Part shown: in pieces, positions 1 to 8,733 of the stretch
Position numbering within the stretch: position 1 is the stretch's first letter
Layout: each line of letters opens with the position of its first letter
From: Mesostigma viride
Lineage: Eukaryota; Streptophyta; Mesostigmatophyceae; Mesostigmatales; Mesostigmataceae
Length of the DNA: 64,000 nt
Direction: 5' to 3'
Assembly: GCA_009746045.1 (NCBI GenBank)
Contig: RPFO01001991.1
Location: 36,549-100,548 of the forward strand
The notes under the pieces: generated by a model
The model's input: the letters and a program-made list of their open reading frames with translations, nothing else
What the model was told of the DNA's origin: nothing
Database searches by the model: none
Position numbers and translations under genes: made by a program

Positions 1-60
1 CAAAAAATTCGTGCCTAAGGGTAGTCACGTGTTTTTTTTAGCACTACCGTGCAGGTCCCT
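1..60. repeat. Fragment of a dispersed segment
   Basis: This stretch is closely related to about 25,445-25,505; both contain the words CTCGTGCCTAAG/TTCGTGCCTAAG and a T-run followed by AGCACTAC. At about position 60 the similarity stops and the LRR cassette begins at a CT repeat. The junction is therefore chimeric. Confidence 0.6.
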
Positions 61-1207
61 CTCTCTCTCTCTGACAACCTTCACCCATGCCTAGTGTTGG
101 TGCATGCGTGTACCATCTGTGCCATCTGGATATGTCTGCTCGCAGATACATTGGCGACCAACTGAGCGGCACCATCCCGACGGAGCTGTTGAATTTGCCA
201 AAGCTCCGTTCGCTGTGAGTAGAGCCAGATCCTTGACGCCTGCTAGCTAGTTCTCCCCATTGTACTAGTCCAGCATGCATGAAATTTGTGTGCTCGCATC
301 GCCACTGTTGTTTTGCTACCCTTTTTTCCCTATACCTTGTATGCAAGCATGGAGGATGGTTCCGCACCGAAATATCGTTACCAGCCTCGGCATTGATTGT
401 CGGATTGTGACTTACATAAGCAGGCCATGGTAAATGGTCGGGGCAGCCGTTGGGGATACCCGTTATATCCAGTCCCGGCGGCCTAGATACCAAAAGAGTT
501 AAGTTCGATGTATGACTGGAATGCCATAGATGGTGGTTGTACTGACATTTGCGGCTGTATTCCTGGAATGGAATGCTAGTTTCAATAATCATGAGGCCTA
601 AATCACATTATCGGCATGCAGCATTTACAACAATTATCAATGCAGGGACGGTGGGCGGGAAAAGAATAGGGGCCTTTGGTGGGTAGGTTTGCTTATTTGC
701 ATTTCACACGGCCTTGGCCCGGACGGCATTTGTTTCACCATACAAACTTTTCGTCCGAACAAGTGACAGAAATTGGCGTCGGTAGTTGCCGGCGGCTTAC
801 CTAGTCTGCCGGGGCTCTTAGGTAACGTATTGCGTGAGAGAAAGTATTTGATATGAGTAATGACTTCGTCATTAACAAAGAAGCCTAGATAGTGGCAAGA
901 TTGCATCCCGAGGTGTCTCTTGCCACCTGGCCAGGGACCTGGCCAAGTCGTTACCACTGCCGCTCTGGTTCAGGCCACACCAGCCCCAAATGTCACGTGA
1001 TCCTTAGCCACAGCGGCTCCCCTTCCATCTCGATAAAAAGAATATATGTACATAGAGCCATGATTCTGCTAACCGTGGAACTACAGGTAAAACCAGACTC
1101 TTTATGAAACCAATGATTTGAGCACATACAAAAGGCAAGGCACATCCCAGCTGCCAATGATCGTGGGAACACTTATTGCTTGTCAAAAGGCTAGCCTCTT
1201 ACCTTTA
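61..1207 (+). repeat. LRR cassette copy 1 (5' truncated)
   Basis: This is a copy of a duplicated cassette also found near 15,660-17,640, 23,830-24,960, 31,150-32,600 and 44,400-45,370. Order within it: a CT-rich tract, the words GACAACCTTCACCCATGC, an LRR exon, GTGAGT, and a long conserved intron-like tail containing ATGGTAAATGGTCGGGGCAG. The tail runs on to AAAAGGCTAGCCT and matches 31,411-32,596 closely. The upstream part of the cassette is missing because of the junction at position 60. Confidence 0.75.
146..214 (+). CDS. LRR exon 1 (single repeat, 69 nt)
   Basis: The exon lies between an acceptor ending CGCAG and a donor GTGAGT. Its reading frame starts with the last base of a split codon and gives DQLSGTIPTELL followed by NLPKLRS, ending with the first two bases of a Leu codon. 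This matches the plant-type LRR consensus (N/Q-x-L-S-G-x-I-P). The exon is 69 nt, so it adds 23 residues without changing frame, one residue less than the usual 24. Phase-2 introns at a Leu codon around one-repeat exons are known from plant LRR receptor-kinase genes. No neighbouring exon of the same gene is identifiable nearby; the next LRR exon is 16 kb downstream. It could be an exon of a large LRR gene or a duplicated relic. Confidence 0.65.
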
Positions 1208-1242
1208 CATCCTGTTCATCAAATTGTTTTGCAATTAATAAA

Positions 1243-2080
1243 CAAGTTTTGCGGGCTTCACCCACGACATTAGAGCTTGTACTTTTTGTGGCCGGTCCCC
1301 GCCAGGGAGCCCCGGCTAGGGACATGTGAGTCACCACGTACCTCCGTCGAGTGCCAAGTGGCGCTAGGCCCGCCAAGGAGCGCGCGCTAGCATTAGGGTT
1401 TCGACCACGATATTCATGGAGATTGGCAAAAGGCTGAAAAGAAAATGGAAAGAGAGGCATGGCCTGGGTGGGCTCGACCCCGGTATGGCACGAGCAGATG
1501 TACGTTGAAGTGTGCCTTGGCGCCTGAAGTCGACGCGACCAAATTTTGCAGAAGTTTCACAGTATGTACATTGCTACAAAGGGACAAATTGCGCAACCGC
1601 GCAGTGGACAGAGCTCGCGAACTACTTGCGGAGTTCAAGCTCCAGATTGACTGCTACCCCTGTACGGGAGCGCGATGCGCGCGGGGATGAGTGACCTCGC
1701 CAACCCCGCAGACAACAGGGGAAAATCGATTACAGGAGGTGGAGCACAGGAAAATCCACGTGTGAGCTTCCTGCGCGTTTGTAACTGTTTTGTCAGGATA
1801 AAGTTTGGTCCAACAGCCCAAAAGTTTGCGACGGTATATCTGGAGCTCGCAAACACAGGAAATCACTGAGTTTGGCTCCTGCCGCAATCTGGGCATACCT
1901 CTGCCAAATGGCTCATCTGGATGTAACGCCCGAAAACCCTCATAATATGGACGCCGCGGTTTGACCTTTTCTTGGGTTGCAACGAAATTTCGCGCAGCTC
2001 ATTCGTCAAGCGGACTGTAAGTCGCGCCGCTGAGTGGCCGGAGCCGAAAGCCGTTCGAAAGAGTGTTAGCTAAAATTGTG
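1243..2080 (-). repeat. Dispersed repeat, inverted relative to 28,330-29,195
   Basis: This stretch is the reverse-complement relative of 28,330-29,195. Shared landmarks are the GCGCGCTAGC word, the CTGTACGGGAGCGCGATGCG region, and the end containing GCGGCGCGACTTACAG. Read on the minus strand it contains GGGGTCGAGCCC, which resembles a tRNA box B. No intact reading frame is shared between the two copies, so it looks like a non-coding dispersed element. Confidence 0.6.
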
Positions 2081-2842
2081 CCAGGGCTGCGTTTTACAAA
2101 TTTTAGTATATATGTTGACTGGATGTGTTGGTTTTCGTTGTTGTTTTGCTGAAGGCAGTCTTTATTAGATAGCTTATGGCTTAGACCAGGTTGTGGCAAA
2201 AAAGTGGTGCCAGTTGGCACTAGTGCTGTTCTTCATGAACTTCAGGTCCAATCCACATCAGGACTGACCAGATGGTACAGGCCAGGTCTAGCCAGTACAG
2301 ACTTGACTTAACTATACAATTGGGTGTCTGTGGACCCCAGCCCAGTCACATGGACGAGTACTGACCTTAGCACTAGATTACAGGCACAAACCCACATTGA
2401 TGAACCTCAAAGAGGTCAAATCTAAGCAAATAGCAGTTTAGGAATTCACTGCTAGCTGACTGCTAGCTGTAGTCGTTGTCACACAGACACAATGTCAATT
2501 AAGGTTACGTCGAACATGTAAATTCATATTTCGCAATCCAGCCGACTTGGAGATGTTGCAAACGTCTTCTCACCTTTTTTCGTACTCCAGCAATCAATTA
2601 GAAGCTTGAACCTTTTAGTTCAGATCTTGGAAAATTATCCATTTGTGGATAATGCATTATAAATTAACTTGTCTGACGCACACATTTCACATCGGAAGCC
2701 ATAACTTTTTCAACTCTTGATGGAATTAAGCGTTTTTGGTGGCGTTGGGAACGCAAGAACGTCGCGCACCTAACTAGATAGCTGTGTTAATTCCATGACA
2801 TATGTGTCTCTGGCGATCCATGCCAAGGGAAAAGAACCTATC
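2081..2842. other. Intergenic, no recognised content
   Basis: No long or convincing reading frame, RNA gene or tandem repeat was recognised. The last part (CCATGCCAAGGGAAAAGAAC) matches 22,460 and 32,605, so it belongs to a duplicated segment into which the YR element at 2,843 was inserted. Confidence 0.5.
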
Positions 2843-2870
2843 TTAAGTAGAACGAACAACCAAACTAGGC

Positions 2871-2889
2871 GGGGGGGGGGGGGGGGGGG
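2871..2889 (+). repeat. Homopolymer of 19 G
   Basis: An uninterrupted run of 19 G follows the shared YR-element terminal sequence AACTAGGC. The related copies at 22,512 and 35,080 have only about six G, so the run expanded in this copy. Confidence 0.9.
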
Positions 2890-3129
2890 CGAGACCCGCC
2901 TGCTGTAGATTCAGCCCGCGTGCCCGGGATTATGCAGCAGGAGGCCCTAGATGGGATCGATGATGCTTGCAGGTCCTTTTATCTGTCCGAACGGTGAATC
3001 TGTAGCGGCAATGGCAGGATCTGTAGTGGATGGGGGTGGTAATGCTGTAGGAACCCCGTACGAAGTTTAAGTAGCCGTACGCCTGGCCTTGCCTGGTCTG
3101 GGGGAAGGTGGCCAAGTGGATGTGATGAA

Positions 3130-4185
3130 CTTACTACCCCCCTCTTGGGGAGCAATTTTAATGATGAGAGTAAGATGGTACGGACGCTGAGCCCAGCAGA
3201 GCGGATCTTCAAGTCAATGCGGATCTGGCGGGGGTGTAGCATGGAGGAGTTGGCGCGGGTTTGCACGGTGCGTGTGGAGAGGGGGATTTTGGGTGGATTT
3301 TTTGAGGATGAGCCGCCTATGGTGGACGGTACTTTTGGGATCGGAAAGCCCGATGGCTGATCCGGCTGATTGTGGACAACCGTCGTGGCAACATGCCACT
3401 ACCAGATCCTCTGCCCGCTTTTTTACCACAACTTGGTGTTATTTGCGATTTGCCCAGGCGTGTTGGGTAGAATTTTTAGGGGGCGTATCAGGTTTGGATT
3501 CCGACTACAACAGACTCCGCCTGCCCGTTTGGATGCGGCAGTACTGTGCTTGGATGCCGGTGTGGTTGGATCTTGTGGGCTTGACTGGGGCACGTCGAAA
3601 GCTGTGGCCGTGGATGTTGTGCTGGCGAATGGGAAACAAGCTGGCCGTCACTGTGGCCTGAGCATCGACATGTCATCGCTGATATTGGTGGCAAAGGCTA
3701 GTGAGGCGGGGCAGACAGTCTGGCTGAGGCCGCAGGAGGGCCCTGCTGCGCCCTTGGCGCCTCCATCGCCGTGCTTTGAATCTCGGTAGGGTCTGGAAGG
3801 TATGCATGTTTTGACGATATATGACCTCCATTTCAACCACAATGCGTCGGTGGATGGGGTGAATCAGCAGCTAGATCGTATACAGGCTGCCCATGCCACT
3901 GTTGGGCTGGTGCAGAAGTATGAGAAGGTGGTTATTGACAGCAGAACATATTGGTGTGCAGGCGGTGGGTGTCATTCATCAAAGAGATGGTGACATGGTG
4001 CCTGTTCCTGAGGGTGTGGTGACATTTATCGCTCCTACTCATAGAATGTTGGATCGCGGATTCACATGCTACCGCGAACTTAGTTATGTCCTTGGTAAGT
4101 GGGTGTGGATGCATCTGCTGTGCCGTCCCATGCTCTCGGTGTGGTCTGAGACGTAACGGCTGCTAGCAGCAATAAACGCCTCCCT
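3130..4185 (+). pseudogene. Reverse transcriptase domain of DIRS-like element
   Basis: The polypeptide is scattered over several frames. In order it shows GTFGIGKPDG near 3,330, LIRLIVDNRRGN near 3,357 in another frame, SDYNRLRLPVWMRQYC near 3,500, IYDLHFNHN near 3,820, GLVQKYEKVVIDSRTYW near 3,910, and GVIHQRDGDMVPVPEG with LGKWVWMHLLCRPMLSV up to 4,150. These are the fingers, palm and thumb motifs of a DIRS-type RT. The catalytic Y-x-D-D box is reduced to IYDL, so catalysis is lost. At least four frame changes are needed to read through. The RNase H domain follows directly. The family is assigned from motif order, not from a search. Confidence 0.7.
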
Positions 4186-4682
4186 GCATGGGCGCCGCTG
4201 GCGGCTCCTTGAGGGGCCCGCCGGGAGCTTCAGGCGGCGATCGACCTGGCCCCCTTTCTGAGGCTGCCAGGGCCCAGCCCCTTTCTGACCGGGTCGTCAC
4301 AAGTGATGCGAGCAATTCCGGCGGTGGGGTGGGGTACATGGACCTGCCTTGGGCCAATTGTGCCCGGCTGGCAACCCAACGCGAAGCGTGGGGGTGGCGG
4401 ACGACAGCCTTAACGTCTGGGGAGGACTGGGACGTGGAGCACATGGAAGGGGACTACAACCTGCTGGACGGTGGCCATTGGCGTACGGCACTGTCCTACA
4501 AGTGGCGGGGGCAGCCTAACCACATCAAAGTGAAGGTGGCGATTGCTGCGACGCAGGGGGTCGAGTGGTCGTGCCGGACGAAGGCGAGTCGAGGTAAGCG
4601 AGTCGTCCGGCTTGTGGACTCAAGGGCTGTGGTGGGGGCATTTGTCAGGGGTGGTCTTCTTCCTACCGCCTGGACCAGCTGA
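4186..4682 (+). pseudogene. RNase H domain of DIRS-like element
   Basis: A single open frame contains VVTSDASNSGGGVGYMDL (first catalytic Asp), HIKVKVAIAAT where DIRS-type RNase H normally has an acidic residue, and VRLVDSRAVVGAFVRGG (DS motif). The probable loss of the Glu in HIKVK-V-A is one reason to call it inactive. In the element this domain degrades the RNA strand during reverse transcription. It follows the RT thumb without a gap and precedes the recombinase by about 60 bases. Confidence 0.7.
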
Positions 4683-4740
4683 TTCAGCGCTAGTGCGCTC
4701 TGTCACTGGCTAGCGACATGCAGAGCCACTGCATGGGTTT

Positions 4741-5777
4741 GGGTGGCTACCGAACACAACCCAGCTGACAGACAAGCCGGTCGGTTTGGCGCTTGGATTC
4801 GTGACTTGACCCGGTGTGGTGACGTGCATCCCAACGCTGTGCGTGAGGGGGCGCAACGCCCTCGGGACTTGGCACTTTTGGAGTGCACACTCAACCTTGC
4901 GTCAACCTTTGCCAGCGTACCGACGCGCAGTGGTTGTCTATGTGGCGTGGGCGCCACCTGGCCCTGTTGACCCAGCTGATGCGGAAGCCATTTTCTATGA
5001 GTGTATTTCTGCTGTCTACCATGCCAGAGGGGGGCAAGGGCATACCTTATGCCAACACGCCAAAGCCTGTCTGCACCCGTACTACGACATCGTTCGGAAT
5101 GGGGTACTGGGGGACCGCCTAGTAGGTTGGCAGTGGCTTGTTCCGGCTATCAGCCCTCCGCCTATGCCATGGCGCCTTAGCTATTTCACTGCCTTGCTGC
5201 TAGTTTCACGTCGACGGGTGCATTTGAGCGTGTTGATTATTATTGCTTCCCAGCAGTATTTACGCATTAGCGAGGCGCTAGGGCTGCAGGTTCGGGATGT
5301 GGCCCATCCTGGCCACCCCCTTCTCGAGCCAGGGCCCACGGTCGATGCCCTTGTACTGCGCAACCTCAAGACTGCGCAGGGGGAAGCCCAGCACGACCAC
5401 GTCCGGGATCCACTTTCTTTGTGGCTCCTGCAACGCCTGACGGTTGGCCAGCCCCCGGATGCACTTCTTTTTCGGGGTTTAACGTTCAGCCACTGAGGCT
5501 AGGCAGCAGTGGGAGGCTAGACAGGCCCGCATGGGCATTCCGGGGATGTTTTCTTTTCACAGCCTCCGGCATGGTGGGGCAACGCACGATGCCATCTGGC
5601 GAGTGGCCGAAGGCCATTCAGCTGCGCGGCCGGTGGGCTTCGGCCCTCTCGGTCACGCGCTACACTGGCCTCCACCGCCGCCTCCTGGGGCGGGACATCC
5701 CACCCGCCCATTGGGCTCAGGCCCTGGGTTTTGACCCTGCGGCTTTTCAGCGCCACTTCAGTGGCGTCGAGTTTTGA
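4741..5777 (+). pseudogene. Tyrosine recombinase of DIRS-like element
   Basis: The first frame (to 5,496) carries QQYLRISEALGLQVRDV, with the first catalytic Arg, then VLRNLKTAQG with the Lys-turn region. The HxxR box HSLRHGGATH near 5,558 is in a second frame. The nucleophilic Tyr in VTRYTGLHRRLLGRDI near 5,660 is in a third. All catalytic landmarks are thus present but separated by two frameshifts. The enzyme would circularise and integrate the element without making a target-site duplication. The HSLRHGGATH signature is typical of DIRS and related YR retroelements. The N-terminal part before 4,816 is less clear. Confidence 0.75.
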
Positions 5778-5816
5778 TGTCTTCCAGTTTTCATCTACCG
5801 TCTTTTAGCTATCAAC

Positions 5817-5842
5817 TGACCTCACCCTTGTGTGTGAGGTCA
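5817..5842. other. Hairpin downstream of recombinase
   Basis: Nine-base perfect arms TGACCTCAC and GTGAGGTCA are separated by eight bases. A second imperfect hairpin, AACCCAAGG/ACCTGGGTT, follows near 5,866. They may be part of the 3' terminal structure of the YR element or its transcript. Confidence 0.45.
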
Positions 5843-5900
5843 AGGGGGAAATTGTTTAACTAACCCAAGGGTGAACCTGGGTTGGGAGAAAGTACCCCCA

Positions 5901-7029
5901 TAGCTAGGTAGTTAAGTTTTCTTTTTGGCATGTCCTACGTATTTTCGGCTGTTAGCCATGTAAGGAGATGTGGGTAGAGCAGTGGCACAGTTGCTGTTGG
6001 CTGGCCCTGCAAATTCACATAGTGTGCTCACCCTGGTATACAGATGATGGCCGCCATGCCATGTGGTAGACATGTCTTTGTTTTTCCACCGTATAGAGCT
6101 AGCACTCATATTGTAATAAATTTGATGTTTTGTGGTGATGCATGCAAAGCAAAGCAAGGCTAGAAATGGATTTGGTGAGCTATGCTCATTTTATCTATGA
6201 CTAACCTGCTGAGCGGATGATGCAACGCGGTATAGCACAAAAAGAAAAAATAAGTTTCAGAAAAAAATATTTTTTTGTGCTGGCACGTGTACCCCAGCCA
6301 CCCTGGGCTTGGCTGGACAGGTGGTTGCTATAAAAGGTGGGCTTTTATTCTAGGGAAGCAAGTTGTTTCTTTTGCCTCCCACCCAGCCACCCTGGCAAAT
6401 GGGGTAGAGCAGGGGCACAGCTGTTGTGGGCTGGCCCAACAAATTCACACAGACTGTGTGCTCACCCTAGCTAGCATACTGATGGCCATGTTGCCATCTG
6501 AGACGTATACATTTCTTGTTTTTGGTCCACTGGAGTTCCTTCCCACCAAGAGAAACATTTATTTTATATTTTTGTGTGCTAGGCTTATAACGGACAGCGT
6601 ATAACACTGAAAAGAGGCCTCCCTACGTCTCCTGCACCACTCTTAGTACTGACTATCATTCACATTGTGCCACGCAGGCCTGCCGGCTGGCGCAGGTACA
6701 AGGTGTACTGACGGCCCATCATAGTTGCGCCATGCCTGGCGGCTGGCGCAGGTATCAAGGTCTAGTGATGTACGTTAGAAGCTACCTAGGCCTGCACTCC
6801 GGAACCACACTGAGCCTCGGTACAAAAAGGGCCGGCCGGTGCAGTACCCTCGTGACAAGCGCTAGTCTTACGCCACGTATGGCAGGTCGGTCCCCTTTGA
6901 GCCCGTCCACGCGTCATATATAAAATGAGCGAAGCTCAACAAGTGTGTGTTATTCTACCGTATAGAGCTAGCACACACATCGTAATAAAGTTGTTGTTTT
7001 GTGGTGATGCATGCAAAGCAAAGCAAGGC
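5901..7029. repeat. Non-coding, degenerate internal duplication
   Basis: Two related blocks are present: 5,970-6,180, and 6,395-6,520 plus 6,953-7,040. They share GTAGAGCAG-GGCACAG, GTGTGCTCACCCT and CGTATAGAGCTAGCA. The second block is split by about 430 bases. This inserted part has its own short repeat, CGGCTGGCGCAGGTA, at 6,683 and 6,739. No gene was recognised. Confidence 0.5.
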
Positions 7030-7500
7030 CAGATATGGATTTCATTATTGCTGCTAGTAATCTGGTAATGCGCCATGATGATATCGATGTGTTGGATGCA
7101 AGTCATCTATCAGAATTAAACCGGCAACTCTTGCCACCGACACAAAGAGTGGGCACACCCAGCGACCGTACGTCATGGATCATGACATAGGGCCTGATAA
7201 CCGGCGGTCCTCACCAATGCCGAACACACGGTTGCATCTGAGCGCATGGCGTACACAAGGCGCATGTGTTTGCCATGAGACACACGGATAGACGCGTTGT
7301 CAATGTGACAGCAAACGACCCGCTGAGATCCCCATGCACACTTGCACACAGGAAAGGTGGCACACTAATGTTTCATAGATTGGTCTGGGCGAGATAGCAA
7401 CTCGTTTGCCTCAGCCGTCATTAAGCCTACTCATCAATGCCATCTAATAACGGCTCATCAATGACGGCATTGATGAGCCGTCATTAAGCCTTCTGAGAAA
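7030..7500. repeat. Dispersed segment shared with 37,610-37,960
   Basis: Both places read ATTATTGCTGCTAGTAATCT and continue through CGACACAAAGAGT and CAGCGACCGTACGTC to AAACACGTGAAAT/AAACGCGTGAAAT. This copy additionally contains an expanded palindromic block at 7,446-7,485 that is lacking at 37,870. Confidence 0.65.
7446..7485. other. Long hairpin
   Basis: Arms of about 18 bases, ACGGCTCATCAATG and CATTGATGAGCCGT extended outward by three or four more pairs with one mismatch, face each other across four bases. It lies in a segment that is absent from the paralogous locus at 37,870. Confidence 0.6.
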
Positions 7501-7615
7501 CACGTGAAATCTCCCCACCACCAACGTCGGGGCAGTATAGGTCTATGAACGCGTAAAGATCTTTTGAAGGGGCTTTTTGCTGTTGTGCTAAGCCATCACA
7601 ACCTCACATACATGC

Positions 7616-7623
7616 ATGGGAGG
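7616..7623. repeat. hAT element 1 target-site duplication, left
   Basis: ATGGGAGG directly precedes the CAGTG terminus and is repeated exactly after the right terminus at 12,096-12,103. Eight bases is the standard target duplication of hAT elements. Confidence 0.9.
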
Positions 7624-7673
7624 CAGTGTTTTTGCTAACGTACCGGAACCGGTAATTCTCCGGTTATTACCGG

Positions 7674-7845
7674 TGCCCCCCCGGCCGACCGGTAAGCCTC
7701 CCCCGGCCGACCGGTATGCTATATGTCAAGCAGGACCCGCCCCCCCGGCCAACCGGTATGCTATATGCAAAGCAGGAAACCCCCCCCCGTTCGACCGGTA
7801 TGCTGTGTTCAGAGCAGGAACCCCCCCGGTTCGACCGGTATAAGC
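7674..7845 (+). repeat. hAT subterminal tandem repeats
   Basis: Three to four copies of a roughly 43-base unit run CCCCCCGG-(C/T)CGACCGGTATGC followed by a short spacer and AGCAGGA. Clustered motifs just inside the terminus are typical binding sites for hAT transposases; here the recurring core is GACCGGTA. Confidence 0.75.
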
Positions 7846-8733
7846 CATTGTGACTTGTCCGGGCTGCCCTGGTCGACCTGGAAGCAAATAATGCCGGCCG
7901 GGGTTCCCCGGTTTCCCCGTCAGACAGAACTGGTACTTATATACTGACTAAAACACAATATCAATTTCTATTAGTAAAGGTTGACTATTCCCGGCATTTG
8001 CAAACAGTTTGCACATTGCTGCCATGCTAACACCTCCACGAAATGTAAACGCCGACACAGCAGAGCCCTGCTGAATGCCCAAAAACCAGGGTGCAAGGGA
8101 ATGAAATCTCGCGATGGTCCGATCGCAGCTACAACATACCTTACTGATCAACATAAAATAGTAGTGCCTGACCCTCAGATGCAGTAATTAAAAAATATTC
8201 ACGGGCAACGGCTCGTCAAGGCTAGGCGATTTTGCACAAACATTGCTTGCTCGCGACTTGATCAGCTGGCGTTCATGTTGCCCACTTAAAATACCGGTGT
8301 GAGCGTGACCAGCACAAATGTTGTTGCTGTTGTTGTTGCCACGCAATGGGCAGCAGAGATTTGTAGACTGTTGTTGGACGTACTACAGTAACAGCAACTT
8401 TTGAGGAGGGGCTACAGTTTCAACTCAAACTTGTGAGTAAATCGATGTTCCGTACCCAAGTAACAAAAGGCGTGGGGCGGTGCAGCTCTGACCCTACAAC
8501 AAATGGGTCAGCACTGGGCAGCCGGCAAGTCCAGCCTGTCAAATGCGTAGACTAGACTGGTAGAGCAGGTAACAAATGCGCTGCAGACTGCTGAGCTGCA
8601 TCAGGTACGCAACACGACGTGAAGGTGCTGAGCTGCAAAATGTTGATGAAGTTCACGGCAGTCGAGCCAGATGACTTTGTTTTGCGTGTTTTCTAATCCT
8701 GCATTATTCGATAGTGCGCTAGAGAAGCGAATC

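Larger units (their letters stand above)
2843..5900 (+). mobile_element. DIRS-like tyrosine-recombinase retrotransposon, decayed
   Basis: The order RT, RNase H, tyrosine recombinase on one strand is diagnostic of DIRS-type retrotransposons, which integrate with a tyrosine recombinase rather than a DDE integrase. No methyltransferase domain and no gag frame were recognised. The left end (TTAAGTAGAACGAACAACC) recurs at 22,485 and 35,050, next to other YR relics. The right end is not defined: hairpins at 5,817-5,890 follow the recombinase. All three domains carry frameshifts, so the copy is inactive. Confidence 0.75.

Noticed and set aside
4188-4682. RNase H domain as a stand-alone host RNase H
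   Set aside because: It is directly preceded by RT thumb motifs and followed by a tyrosine recombinase, so it belongs to the retroelement.
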